Part shown: in pieces, positions 1 through 12,830 of the stretch
Layout of the letters: every line of letters begins with the position of its first letter
How positions within the stretch are numbered: the first letter of the stretch is position 1
The notes under the pieces: model-generated
What the model saw: the letters and a program-made list of their open reading frames with translations, nothing else
Database searches by the model: none
What the model was told of the DNA's origin: nothing
Program-made: the position numbers and the translations under genes
NCBI GenBank assembly: GCA_963969395.1
Contig: OZ017802.1
Span: forward strand, 7,504,501 to 7,568,500
Reading direction: 5' to 3'
DNA from: Pseudoscleropodium purum
Lineage: Eukaryota; Streptophyta; Bryopsida; Hypnales; Brachytheciaceae
DNA length: 64,000 nt

Positions 1-3000
1 CCTTTCCACTCCAAATAGCTTTAGTATTAGAGTACTATAACTTTTGGAATAAATTTTTTGAAAATCAAATTAAATATGGATAATTTGTAAAGCAATCAAA
101 ATAGTATATGTGTGAAAATTCAAGCCTAGAAAAATTTATCTCTAAAAAATATGCACAATAAAAGAGTGATAAAAAAAATACAAGAAAATAAATACTTTTG
201 AATTTGATTTTAGAAAATATATAAATTTCAAATAACTCAAATTAAAAAAGATGTTTTTCTTGACTTGAAGATGCTTATTATCAATCATTTTACATCCTTG
301 GCAAATAAAAATTGTATTCTCTACACATAAATCTAGGTAGTGCACTTTGAACACATGTGGAAGGTGAATTTTCTTTTCTTTTTAGAAAATATCTATATAG
401 ATTTGTGTAAACTTAGTATATCTCTTTATATCCCAATTTTAACTTTCAAATTCTCATTTTTGGGTCAAAAATAGTATTAAGCCCCTCTAAAATGGCCAAG
501 GTAGATATTCAATCAAGAACAATTTTAAAATATTAAATTAATTTTAATTTTTTGAAAAAAATGATTGAATGTCTAAAACTACATGTACCTTCATTTCAAT
601 TTCCATAGAAAATAGATATATGAAGCAAAAGTTATTAGTCAAAAAACACCTATTCAAGGCCAACAGGTCAAAAAATAGGACAAGTGTTTCTTGCAATGAT
701 CCTATTATTGTAAGACCAATGCATATAAAGTACTTGATGCCACCTCTTTTAACATTTCTTTTAGGAAAATTAAATTGGTAGAAATGAAAGAAAACTAAAA
801 ATCCTATATTTTGTCAAAAATCATGTAATTCTCATGATTTTTGAATCCAAAAAATTGTCTACAATTCCTTTACTACCAATAGTTCTACAAACATAAGTAA
901 CTAAATAAAAATTTGAAATTTTGTCCTTGCCTTCAAAATTGCTACTACAAATTCCAAGTTGCTAAGCCCATATTAATCCACATAGCTTCTTATTGGTTTT
1001 GTTGAACTCCACAGTAAGGTAAATTAGCCCATGACAATTAGATGATGCATGATGGACACCTAGGGAATGACCCCAATATAATTTTTTGCAATTTGTGAGA
1101 TTTTGACTTTCAATGCATGTCTTACATGATAGTAATAAAGTGATTAGTGACTTCATTAGAAACTTCTAATTTTTCAGTGAGAAATCATTGTAAGAATTGA
1201 CTTTCTAGTTCTCCTAATTCTGATTGTCATGGGCTGTTTTACCTTATACAACAAAGGAACTGTGTTGCAAGAGCATTTTCCTGTGAAACAAACAGAGGAT
1301 GACCTCTACAATTCAATTCTATCCATCTACATATAATACACCTTCATGTACATGAGTCAGATCAACAGGACGTTGACAAAGACAAAAAGTCTATGCCATT
1401 GATGTCAATCAGTTTTTCCTGGCTTCCACCAGGACTATATGAAAGCCTTGCCTGCATCATGAACAACATTCCACCTCAAATGAGAACTTACTGCCGCTGC
1501 TTGCAACTTCATCCATGCCATCTTCTCTTTGTAATGACTTCTATAAATCAGTGATCTATCATCCAGGCAAATGACCTGTAAGACTTAATTCAGACTTAGA
1601 CTAGGACAAGATGGTACTGGGCTGCACCTTTGTCCCCCAAGCATTGTAAATAGTCCGTGCAATTACTGAGGGCCACAATAACTCTACAGATTGTGTGCCA
1701 CATAAGTTCAAAATCTTCTTAGGGTGAAGATATTTTCAATTTTGGGGGACATTTCAATCTGCAATATAATCGGACACCACTGAATTCCTCCCCACAGTAA
1801 TTGCACCGAACTGTGTAGTGGTCAATATTAGACTATAACAGTTAGGGTGGGATCAAATTTCTTCTCCTGTTTGTCCATTTGGAGAGTCTTAGATTAACAT
1901 TCAAGAGTCTTAGAGGCAGTAGCAAATAAAACCAATATTCAACCTAATCTTCACATGCTGCTATCATAGTCTGGAATAGTCTTAGTATAGACTATTAGAA
2001 GAACTCGTATCTTGAGTCACATATTTGAGCAATAATTCAGATTAGCAACCCTCTTAGAGGAGACTATTTGTGGGGGGTTGATGTGAAGTGACTTACGAAG
2101 ATTGGAAGACAGTACTGACGGCACCGACCGGAGTGGTGAATGCAACCTCTTGGAAGGGCCCTGCTGTTCCTGGTTTCATTCGAGCAACCCATCCTAAGTC
2201 TCCCCCATGCTTTGAAGAACTACATTCTGAATATTTTTCTGCAAGCTGTGCAAATACGCCCCAACGTAGCTTTGTCAATTAAATTACTGACTTTGACATC
2301 ACATGATCATAAGATTGTTTTAGTTCAGCTTACTACTCTTGAATGCAGGAAGAAATGAGCCTGGGTGTTCAGATAGTCATCATAAACTAAACTGAATATT
2401 GACATTTGAAACAAAAGAGTGAGTTCAAATTATTACTTTGGCAAACTCCTTGGGAGGCACTTTGTTCCCAAAGGCTAACCACCCTCTCTGGAGTTGGTTA
2501 TACACATCCGTCATCAGACCCTGTTTCTCGGATAGGATATGCCTCACTGCCATTATGCAAAATTCAATTTCACATTCGTCAGCGTCTTGTATTTCTAACG
2601 GTCTGTTCGCACTTGGTATTAGCAGTGGTATTGGTCAAGTGAATCTAGTTCAGCAGAGCAACTAAATTCATCTCTAAGACACCGTTCTCAACTCGTAGTG
2701 CAAGCGTTCCTTAAGTGAGAATGTATGAAAATATAAACATGTACAACAAACTCTTTTCTTTTTGGTGATACAGTAAGGAGGTTCATTGTCAAATGGTCTC
2801 TCTAAACTTAGAGCACTTTGACTGGTCCTCTTCTATACTGAGCTGCCAAAAAAAGAAGGGTTGTATAAACCTACATAATTAGGTAGACCTGCTTAGTTTA
2901 CCTTTAACGTAAGTGCAAGTTCCCATGGAATCCATCTTCGACTCACGTCGAGCTTGCATGGTTACTACTTGGTTAATTTGCAACAAACTTTTGCCTCTTC

Positions 3001-3640
3001 TCTGCCATGATCACAAAATCTAACAGGAAATGGTAAGGCATGAATCCAACCTTTCACCTTCCAACATCACCATTCAATTCAACTTGGCGAAGACAGAAAG
3101 CACTTTTTTGCATTGTGACCTTTCAACAACTGTAGTAGCCCGTTCAAGCATCATTAACCGTCGTCTAGATGGGTAGGAAGCATTAACGAGAATCACATGA
3201 ATTCGGTGAACAAGTTGGAAATTCGCTCACGATGCTTGGTTCCTAAGCAAGCTTGACAGACCTAGTGGTTGAGCTCGACATTGCAATATCATCTGGAAAA
3301 TGAAGACATTACTTTTTTCAACTCATTCCACAACCCCCCATTCTGTTTCACTATGACTTGCAGGGAACATTTTGAAAGAGATCGGCTATTCCAAGAAGGA
3401 GCACCTTCCCAATTCTTCAAGCTTCATTACAACAGCAACAATCCTAAACCCTTGAACATTCACACAAGCTAAAACAAAACTCTGTTGAATGAAGATTTGC
3501 ATCATCTAATGTTGTAAGTGGATGCAGCAATAGATTGTTTCCCCTCTTGCCATGGCCAAGCCAACAATACACAAAACAATTGAGGTGCCAGCTCGATTTT
3601 AACCAAATAGTATCATGAAGGATAAGAAAGTCCCTGCTCA
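1..3640. other. AT-rich intergenic region, no gene recognised
   Basis: Bases 1-1200 are strongly AT-rich with frequent stops in all frames. From about 1200 to 3600 the composition is more balanced, and short overlapping open frames occur on both strands near 2090-2360 and 2400-2660. None resembles a protein family I know, and none has a convincing start with flanking splice sites. The balanced part could be untranslated or regulatory DNA of the gene-like region that follows. Confidence 0.5.
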
Positions 3641-3641
3641 C

Positions 3642-4849
3642 CAGAGTCATGATCGAAGTTCGGCTGAATGCGATGGGATTGTTCAACGTCGACTTCCGTT
3701 TCCCTTCTCTGAAACCCACACTACTCTTCCTCCTCTCCAGAAAAGATTTCGTCCTTGATTGTGAAAACTTCCCAGTATGCGAATTCTCAAGTGGTAAGGC
3801 GCCACGCTCACCCACGTCCAAGTTCCCCCCCCACAACGAGCTTCGAGAATACCTCCGCTTCTCTTCCAATTCCTGCATGTGCACTGGCCTGGTCCAGTAC
3901 ATTTCTCATCATCAAACCAAACCCTAAACCATGTTATTTCTATCATGCATTTCAGCTATTGGGGACACCTATTAATCACATTGAATAAATACACCACATA
4001 ATCACCAAGAGAAATCCCATTGAAATTTTAGTCTCTTTCTGATGTTATCTAAAAGTTCCTCAGACAGTCTAATTTTGTTCAAAACCCTGCTTGTTGTCTT
4101 AATTCACCGTTGATCAATCAATCGTGAATCATCTGAGGCATACCTAAAAATTAATACATCCTTGAGGAACTGCTTCAATATCTTAACAAAGGCTTCCGAA
4201 ATGTAATTTGCGCACAATTTCGAATGGGAGGAACATACCAATGAGTGGCATGCACGATCTCTACCATGAATATCAGGCTACCGAGTCTTGCAATCTACGG
4301 TGAGGAAGAAAAGTGAGCTCTCGCAACGAAGTGTTGCAGGTGAATTTGCGCATACCTGATGAAGAAGAGAGAGTTCTCACAACTGCTAAAGAATGTAAGA
4401 ATGTTATGAAGATTAGCAAGTGATCAAATTGTTGCAAACCTGATGAGAAAATCCTTGCATTTCTGAAGACTACTATCAAGGTTTGCAGGTGATCCAATTG
4501 TTGCATACCTGATGAGCAGGTCTTGGAAATGCGATCCCCGTCTCCGAGCTTCATCAGCCCGCATGTCATGCGCACTGTACGAGTCGTCATGCACTTCCTC
4601 CACGCACACCGCCTTGGAAGCTTTCCTAGCCATGGAGCGCCTCATCTCCTTGGTCATGCCAGGAGGCCTCGATTTCATGGGCCCAGGCTCCAAAGTGCCA
4701 TGGCGGTCCTGCGATGGGTGCACCGCCTGCGTCTCCTTCCATTCTTCGATTTCAATCACCACATTGTTCCGAAAACTTTTCAGAAACGTCTCCTCTTTCA
4801 CTGCTGTCAACTCGCGCACACTTTGTTGCCTCTGTTTGACAGCCGCCAT
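3642..4849 (-). CDS. Putative spliced hypothetical gene (two exon candidates)
   Basis: I do not recognise this protein. The 5' exon candidate is 4509-4849 (341 nt). It starts at an ATG (MAAVKQRQQS) and ends at a good donor (ATCAG, then GTATGC). It encodes about 113 charged residues with many Arg, Lys and Glu. A second candidate is 3642-3872 (231 nt, phase 0 at both ends). It is bounded by a GTGCACATGCAG acceptor and a CTG/GTGAGC donor and encodes 77 basic, Ser-rich residues. The phases of the two do not join directly (the first ends in phase 2), so at least one exon between them is missing from this model. Near-repeats of the first donor lie between 4340 and 4518 and could mark tiny exons. 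The 3' end is not found. The whole stretch might instead be untranslated DNA or a pseudogene. Confidence 0.3.
4340..4520 (-). repeat. Degenerate direct repeats carrying splice-donor-like sites
   Basis: On the minus strand the pattern CATCAGGTNTGC followed by an A-rich stretch occurs three times, with donor points near 4509, 4439 and 4355, about 70-85 bp apart. The first two copies share more sequence: on the plus strand both read tgatcNaattgttgcaNacc. This looks like a short local duplication that copied a splice donor. Confidence 0.45.
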
Positions 4850-6485
4850 GTTCGGAACTCTCAAATGCTACAATGCAATGTCATGCCCGAATCCCCGAGA
4901 ATCCTCGTTTAGGGTTTCGGAACAACCCATCCCAACTTACCGGGTTTGTATTCTTTCCGACACATCCTTCGCATGAATTAGGTCATCGTATTGCTACTTG
5001 CTACCTTGCAAGACGCCGGTACTCTTTTGTCACCGTATCGAAGCGGATTCTAAGCGACAAGTTGTGGCTGACTCACATTGAGCGATTGCTACTTAACCAT
5101 AGTCACGTGATAGCAAAAAGAAACGTCCATACATTCCATTCCATTCCATTGCCAAGGTTTAGAGCTCACACCACCGATCCATGAATCGCCTGCATGTTCT
5201 GCCAGTAAGAGAGAGAGCAGTGGAGTGTAGGGTTAGCAATTTACGTCGAAAATCATGCCGACCACAGAAATATTTGTAGAAGAATTTTCTGTCAGAATAT
5301 ACAGTCCGCCTGAGTGTCTGTTTCTCCGTCTAAGAAAGCTGTTATGCGAGTGGCATAAGTAGCACAATCCAATATGGTTCAAGGAAGAAACTCTACAAAC
5401 TAACTGTTTGAGATGAGCCCTAAGAGTGCAGAATAACAACCAAGCACACTAAACCATACTTAACGGAAAGCACTCAAGATGAGCCCAACTTACTAAGACT
5501 GCTTAACGATGATGCTCCAAAATCCAAAAGCGGAAAGGCAAAGTTATCAATGCTGACGACCAATACCAGTGCAATTCCCAGGAAAGAGCATCTTCGTTCA
5601 TATTGGAGGAAGGTGACAGGACAGAAATGGCCACCCATTTAGTACTCCAGGGTTCACATTGCAGAAGACACTCCTACCACAAGCAGCGTGTGGAGAATAA
5701 GTGGTGGAAATCTCTTAATTACAGCAATTCACCCACTTACAATGGCTCTCGACTTTCCTGCTTTCGCATTTGTGCCGTTCTCCAGAGAGAAAAAATTCAA
5801 AAGACCGAGAAGCCGAAGGAAATGGGGACACTGTTCCATGTCTCCCATTGTGACCCGTCTCTTAGAAGAATCATTACACCAAAATAATTGTCAGATTTCA
5901 AAGGTGAACGAAGGTAGACAGCATTCAAATCATGTCTCATCTCGTCACTTCGTTAATGTCAGTTGAATTGAAAATCAAGTTGAGCATCGTTGATGATCAT
6001 CAGCTCTGAAGTGGATATGGTAAGTGGTAATCTTTTTCACTATTAGAGATGACAGTACGCTTGGCGTCCTCAAAAATTCAATGTTAATGAATTTGTGATG
6101 GGTCAGGAGCGTCAAGCACTTTCGATTACAACGCCAATTCCTGAAGGTCTGAAACTCACTAATTCATGTAATTCATGAAGAGGTTCACTTGAGAATTAAG
6201 TGAAATTTTCTGATCAATATTGTGGAAAGTCTTCAATTCGATGAATGGACAGCAAGAATTTGGAGATGCAAGCTAGAAAAAGGAGTACAAGGAACACAAG
6301 TAGGAAAACCAAACTATGGCAAAAACTTGCGACTGATATCCGAAAGATCGATACTACAAGCAATTCACCATTACACACACAGGTGAATATCTATTCGATG
6401 AAGTAGAATTGTCGGCAAATCAGAATTGATATTACATTTGGAAGTGTACACGAAGGTCATGCACTAACACTGCTAGAAAACATAT
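4850..6485. other. Gene-like composition, no firm gene
   Basis: Composition is balanced but no family is recognised. One minus-strand candidate exon runs from an ATG at 5848 to 5741 (108 nt, 36 codons, starting MGDMEQCPHF) and ends at a good donor, ATT/GTAAGT. No partner exon was found downstream on the minus strand. The part next to 6486 is probably the 3' untranslated region of psaH. Confidence 0.3.
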
Positions 6486-7753
6486 TTACATCCTTCCACG
6501 GGGGCCCATTTCGGGACTCTTCTGGGGTCCCTTCTTGATGGCCAAAAGGTCAGCAGAGGATGTGGAGCTAACGTAGCCGATGGTAGTGGCTCCGCCCAGA
6601 ACCAAAAACTTCAGAAGAAGACCCCTCTTGGTAAACGCTCCAGCGAAGGTCTCGAAGAACTTGTTCTGCACAAGAAAATGGTCAAGTTTAGTCACAAAAC
6701 AACAGGACTAAGCCCCTTCCATACCAAAACCGCAACACGATCAGCAATGCCATGATCAAAAACTTTAAATCAGACCACGAAATGCAACCAATAGAGCAAT
6801 TTACCTGGAAGGAGTTGTATCTGGCAGGGTCATCGTTTCCATACAAGTCCCAGTTTCCAGTGGTGTTGTTGATATCACCCAAGTCGAAGTAAATGCTGCC
6901 CTCACCGTACTTGGCGGTCACAGCTCCCACTCTGCAACGACCCCCACCACACTTAAATCATCCACATTGCAACGCACCCTAACCACGATTTGCCACCATA
7001 CAAACTCTAAACCACAACAGAAAAAAAATTAGGTCATCACACAAAGCCTCTAGATGCCTCCAATCCCTCCCTCCTACATACGGCTAATCCAATCCCCTTC
7101 AATCCACTCTCCAATGCACAAGAAACGTAGTTAACATCACACATGCACACATCAGCCACCCGCACTTCAACCGTACCACCACCAAAGTCACCTCCAACCC
7201 TTACGGTACGAGTACTTCTCACACAACCGCACCCCAAAATGTAAACCACAGACACATTCCCACCACATAACACACACCGAGTAAACCCAGATCGACACTT
7301 CGCCTACAAACAATTGAAAGCAAAAATCTGCCTCAAACGCCAACATAACGATCAATCCATTCAGTACCAAGTCCCTTCATGTCGAAACCTTCAGCTGAAA
7401 CCTCAAAACAACAATTCGGCAAGAAAACACACCAAAATACGGACAAATCACAACGTACTCGCGCTACTCGTGACACACAACCCCTAAAATCCATACCAAT
7501 TACCATTCCCTCGAAAAACACACACAGAGAATGTCTACAATGCTACCACAAACGATCTAATCATAAATCATCGGCTTCCAGAATGTGTTGAAAGAACGAT
7601 CTGAGAAGAGAATTAGGCAGAGATCAGGGGAAGAAGGGCAAACCTGGAGGGGGCGCGCATGGAGACGCTCTTGGCTGGCATAGCCAGCTTCTTCCCAGCC
7701 AAAGAGCTGCCGGCCAAGCCGGACACAGCAATGGTTGCCGACGCCGCTGCCAT
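6486..7753 (-). CDS. psaH: Photosystem I reaction centre subunit VI (PsaH), chloroplast precursor
   Basis: PsaH is a small thylakoid subunit of photosystem I, on the face where light-harvesting complex II docks during state transitions. Three exons join in frame: 7644-7753, 6805-6931 and 6486-6665, giving 138 residues, close to the family's usual 140-145. Residues 1 to about 40 are an Ala/Ser-rich chloroplast transit peptide starting [12 protein letters not shown]. The mature part opens [14 protein letters not shown], continues [11 protein letters not shown], has the hydrophobic stretch [14 protein letters not shown], and ends [15 protein letters not shown]. These are PsaH hallmarks. Introns are 712 and 139 bp with GT-AG ends, and phases match at both joints. 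The start is the first ATG of the transit-peptide frame. The gene looks intact, and the identification is firm. Confidence 0.95.
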
Positions 7754-8160
7754 TGAGAAAAGACACACACAAATGCTCGACTTCCAATGGACACAAAATT
7801 GCAGCAAGACGATGGCGATGGCGATGGTGGTGCAAAGAGGGGCGATGGCAGTGCGGGGACGGGGAGTGCAGATGTCATGTGGGCGGACGACGCCGGCCAC
7901 ACTTCGGCTAAGATAAGGGACGCGACGCGTGGCCTTTCGGGAGTGGCGGGGTTGGGGTTCTGGCCAATGGGGAGGGGCGGGGCTGGATAGCGTCTCGGGC
8001 GACCGGTCCCGCCGGTTACCTGCGTCCCCCGTTGGTGGCCGCGGCTCCTCCAATCGGGTCGGCTCTTTGGGTTGCAGTTTGATTATGTGGATCACGGCCG
8101 AGTGTGGCTCCACCAAAAAAAAGTGCAAATTTTCTCATTGGGAAGGGGTATTTTGGGAAT
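7754..8160 (-). promoter_or_regulatory. psaH upstream (promoter) region
   Basis: This GC-rich stretch lies directly upstream of the psaH start and ends at the TTAA flank of an inserted element. I see no clear TATA box near the start, which fits the TATA-less promoters known for several nuclear photosystem I genes. A GATAAG I-box-like motif lies at 7912-7917 (plus-strand orientation). An inverted CCAAT box sits inside a GC-rich run near 7965-7975. Function is inferred from position only. Confidence 0.4.
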
Positions 8161-8163
8161 TAA

Positions 8164-8731
8164 CCCTGGAACGTCTGGACTCTTCTCCAGAATTGGCGAT
8201 TTGGAGAAAATCATTATAAAGTGCTATTTGGAAGAATATTTTAGAATTGATATACAAAGGAAAGTTGTAGATTTTGAATTTTAGATTCCATCTATACGAT
8301 TAGATTCATCAATACTATCACCAATATTTTTCTATAAATTTGGAAAGGAAAATTTCAAAATTCCTTCAAAATTTGATTACAAGCAAAATATTATCATTTT
8401 TTGAGCAAAACTTATTGGAATGGATTCAAAATGAGGTTCTCTGACATGGTGATTTTTTGAAATTTTTGTATTCTTTACATCTAAGACCTCATTTTTGCTA
8501 ATTTAGTTTTGAACTAGACTCAATGCAATTTGACCACTTGACATACTTCCGCATTTGTAATTTTAGAAAAATTTGTATTCTAGTAACACCAAATCGAATC
8601 ATCAGATAAGACAAGAACTTAATAAAGTTTCACCAAAAATTAGGATGACTTTCATCCAAACAAGAACGAGACAGAAACATAAACTCCAATCTGTTCACTG
8701 TCCAAAAAATGGACATCGCAGTGCTCCAAGG
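8164..8731. mobile_element. TTAA-flanked non-autonomous element, copy 1 (568 bp)
   Basis: The element is bounded by TTAA at 8160-8163 and TTAA at 8732-8735. Its ends are imperfect inverted repeats: CCCTGGAAC on the left, and CCTTGGAGC when the right end is reverse-complemented. It holds no coding frame. A clearly related copy of 569 bp lies at 61806-62374 in the same orientation and is alignable along its length. TTAA target duplications with CC...GG ends are typical of the piggyBac superfamily, so a piggyBac-like MITE is the best reading. Confidence 0.6.
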
Positions 8732-8735
8732 TTAA

Positions 8736-11700
8736 TTCAGAAGCTTTTGAGAGGAAGAGTGGAATGTTTTGCAAAATGATTTTTGAAATTTAAGGTAGCA
8801 ACACCCATAACCATCAAAATAAGCAATTTAGTAGAGTTAAAAGCATCTTCTCATAGAAAAAATATTTCTGCAATATGAGCAACTGAAAATCATGAATTTA
8901 AAAATAAATAAATAAATAGAATTTTCGGACAAGGCATCTAATTTCTATGAACTTTCAAAGTGGAACTCACTAGGGCACCCTAAATTGCACTCTAGTATAT
9001 CTACCTCGATTCTCACAACAAAAACTAAAAAATTCAGAGCCTACCAATCACAATTAAGAATGGGTGACAGTTTCAAGGTACTCTTAAAGACAGTTTAAGG
9101 ACATTCTACTAATTAGTTATGGGTATAATCACAATTATGGATGTTGCTACCTTAGTGGGTAGGATCTTAAGGAAACACTCAAAGAATTTAAAAGTAGGAT
9201 GATGTCAACATGTTGGGATGAATATACAAAATTTTGGATGAATAAATGGAATTTCATCTATTAGTTGCACATTTATGGATGTAAGTAGTTTTACAAGATT
9301 GCAAGTTCCATTTTGGGAGGAAATAAAAAAAAAATATGTGTGTATTGCCTATTGTTTAAAATTTGGATTTATGTTGGAAGCATCATACTTCCAAGAAATT
9401 TGCTTAACCCATGAAGGTCTATGAAACTCAATTTATAGATTTAACATGGGATTTTTTTATATATTTGAAAATAGAAGGTGCATAAATAGACATATACAAT
9501 AATAAAAATATTGATATTGATATTGAGTTGGATTAATGACACATGGCACTTTCAATTTGGACCATTATTGCACCTCTTTCATATCTCATATTCTACATAT
9601 ATGGTATCGTATCTAAGCATGATAAGGTTTTGATATTAAAATGACATCCCAACAAAATATGCTAATTGTTGAATCATCAATTGAAATATGCATGTCATGC
9701 TAAATTAGGTCAATTTGACTTCTAAAAATCAAAGAGTATAAATGTTTTTTCATAAACCTTTAAAGGTTAAAGGTTGAAAAGATGTAGATGGACTTAAATC
9801 CCAATTGGAATTATCCAAGCATTACTTTAAAGTTCATTTGGAGAGGCAACTAAATAGAGATGCTTCTAATAAATCCTACTAGGTTGTTGCAACCAAAGAA
9901 TAATAAAAGATATTGTTCCTTATTTCACAAGCAAATTGTTTTTCTTCACAAGGTAATTCTAATTCTACAATTTTTCTCTTCACTTTTAAAGTTCACAAAA
10001 GACAAAATAATCTCCTAATTTTTTTTTTTTTTTTTTCTACTTCTAGAGATACAATTGTATCTTCAATCACCAACTCAATCTTCAAGTTTTTTGCTTCGCA
10101 ATTTAGCTTTACATAATTTTAACTATAGCAAAACTGACATTCTTTTACACATTAGCTTGAGAGTTTGCTTTATAACTTTCTTATTATCCATCCTTCAATT
10201 AAGATCTTATCTCTCATTAAATGTATTCAAATATACATAACTATGTAACATCAGTTATTCATTCTTAGTTTAAATTGACTAGAAATTGCCTATAAGACAA
10301 TATTCAGGCTTTATTCACATTACAAATTGGACTACTATCAACCACCATCAAAACATCACTCATCTCTAATTTAGCTCAACACATACACTCAAACATTTGC
10401 ATGTACGTTGATGCTTAACATTAACCTGCACTCACAACAACTACTTTTCAATTTAGATAACATCCAAATATTCCCAATAACTTGCAACTTGGAATTCTAG
10501 CAACTTCACTCCTATGACACTTATACACATCCAATTTCGTCTAGCACTTGACCCAATTGACTTAACACCTATTCTATCACTTAGACTTATGATTTAGTAG
10601 TACAAATACACTATCCTTCATCAATCAATCCCCATTTGGGCTACACTAAACATTCATCAACACAATTATAAATTTCCAATTCTGCTCACCAAATTCCACA
10701 TTAACACAGTGATTTCACATTAGGGACTTTTTCAGGCCAAAAGAAGACTACAAATTGTCACATTGTCAAGATCTTGGAGACATCCTAGGAACTCTAGAAG
10801 CTATCTGATATAGCCAAGACTCTGCCATGTTAGATAATAATTAATTAATTAATATTTTCAAAATATATTTTAAATTAAAAAATATTATATTATATTATAA
10901 TTTGGCCAGCACTGTGGATTTTTACAGTTTTGGCCTGAAACATCCCTGAAACAATTTCTCAGAGGCCTAAAAAAACATGTAATGTTTCATACACACACCA
11001 ATTAGAATTCATGCTTTTTAATTTTCAAATTGGACACAATCAAACTTCAACATACAACACCAACTTCGTTGAAAAGATCTTTCTATTATTCCAAATTGGT
11101 GAATAGATCACCATTTACAATTTGTTCCTTTTATAACACATTTAACTAGACTCACTCTCTTCTTGTACATTTCAACTTGGACACTCCATTTACATCAATC
11201 AACTAACAATTAGATTGTCACCAAAGTGAACTTTGCCACTCCATCACAACACTCACACTCACACACTCTCAAAAAACAAAAATACACAATACAATTAGGT
11301 TGGAACACATACTCGACCCGCTTCAACAATGGATAAAGAAGACAAGGGAAAAAGTTAGCCTAATATATAGGAAGCAAGCCGATTCAATTACCAAATTAAA
11401 AAAGACAATTGGCCTAACCACCTTGCGAACAACCAAATTAGAACAACAAAGTCAAACTACTTACTTAATCAACACTTTGATCTCAAATTGCCTTGAATAC
11501 AAATCCATTCCAACTAGAAAAACTTTATTCTTGTACTTCGTAACAACCATCCCATCACCCAATTAAACACTTATCCACTAATTGCATACCAAAAGACTTC
11601 AATTCAATTGGTTCAACAAGCCAACAAAATGACCAATTTGGACACTCAATTTAAAGACAAACTATCAAAATGAGGTAAAACACACCAAAGTTCTTGCCAA

Positions 11701-11760
11701 AAATAGCAAAAAAAATAATAATTGATATCTATAGAAGATTAAAAGGATCACTAACTCTTG
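8736..11760. other. AT-rich intergenic DNA, no gene seen
   Basis: This stretch has no open frame of interest. It contains a short AAATAAAT run near 8905, a poly-T tract near 10020-10035, and a C/A-rich, G-poor plus strand from about 10300 to 11600, which suggests old, decayed repeat DNA. I could not assign it to a family. Confidence 0.5.
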
Positions 11761-11768
11761 TTAGTTAA

Positions 11769-12510
11769 CCCTTCAAGAAGGACATTTCATATTTGTACTT
11801 AGTCAAACTTCATTAGTTTTCTATTTTAACAACTAAAGCTTTTGTAAATCTAAAACGTTTCTAGATTGTTTTAGTCACCTTAAATGAAATATCAAAGGAG
11901 TTTACTTTGCATACAAAGATTTGAATCATGAAGTCCCTTGAATGAAATCTTATAGTTGGAAGTTCTTTAGTATACATAAAATTTTATTTACAACTTTTTC
12001 TGTTCAACATATTGGTTTAAGGTGATTTTAAGAGTATTTTCTAATTTTTGAGTTAAGAAACTTTAGAAGTTAAAACACTCATTTTAAAATTTAGATATTT
12101 TTTATATGTATATATATATTTTTATTTTATTTTGTGTAATTTATCTTTATTTTTTGTTATTATGAATAATTATAAAGGATTTTGTATTATTTTTTAATTT
12201 ATTATTTATAAAAATCATAGAAATTACAAAATGGCATTGAATAGTATGAATTTCTTTTAAATAGAGATCACAATGATAAACATCATAATGTAATTGGTGT
12301 ACTTCTTGAAGTAGTACACTAAGATAAATTTGATAGAAAAAGATCAAAAGTCTTGTATTTTAAGATTTCAAGATGCTACATTCAAAGTGTCTCAAAATTA
12401 TAATGTCAACAATTTAGGATAGAATTATTATGAAATATAAGATAGATTATTGGAACTAAATTTTTTTTAGTTAAGCTTTAAATCATTTAAAATCAAGAAC
12501 TATGTGAAAA
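11769..12510. repeat. Dispersed repeat, copy A
   Basis: It begins after a TTAA at 11765-11768 with CCCTTCAAGAAGGACATTTC. A related sequence begins after TTAA at 62861-62864 with TCCTTAAAAGACATTTC. Further similarity between about 12230-12510 and 63050-63330 includes shared segments such as agttaagctt and gaagtcttg-like runs. No coding frame is present. The right boundary is approximate. Confidence 0.45.
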
Positions 12511-12613
12511 TGTAGATTTGATTTTCAAAATGCCACCCACGCTTGCAATATTCTATAAGGAATAATAGTAATTCTTCTATTTCTAAATAGAAAAGAATTT
12601 AATACAAACATTA

Positions 12614-12830
12614 CAAGAGTAAGGGGTGTTTTAAGTGAGTTTTCAAGTATAGTCCTAGATATAAGATTATAACTAATAACCTATAAGGAGATTTTCCATA
12701 AAAATTTACTAGAAATACTTATGTTTTTAGTAAAATTTTGATGAAATTCTCGTTAATAGTCATTACTTATAATCTTATATTTAGGACTATATTTAAAAAC
12801 TCACTTAAAACACCCCTTTCTCTTGGAGAG
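12614..12830. mobile_element. Fold-back MITE with inverted-repeat arms of about 95 bp
   Basis: The left arm begins caagagtaaggggtgtttta and the right arm ends with its near-perfect reverse complement (taaaacaccccttt). The match runs inward through GAGTTTT, TATAGTCCTA and ATAAGATTATAA to about 12705, where the arms nearly meet. There is no coding capacity. I could not define a clear target duplication, so the superfamily is unassigned. Confidence 0.6.

Noticed and set aside
7613..8128. 171-codon minus-strand frame extending upstream of the psaH start
   Set aside because: Only its last part is the PsaH transit peptide; the upstream part is promoter DNA and its listed start is not near the conserved first Met.
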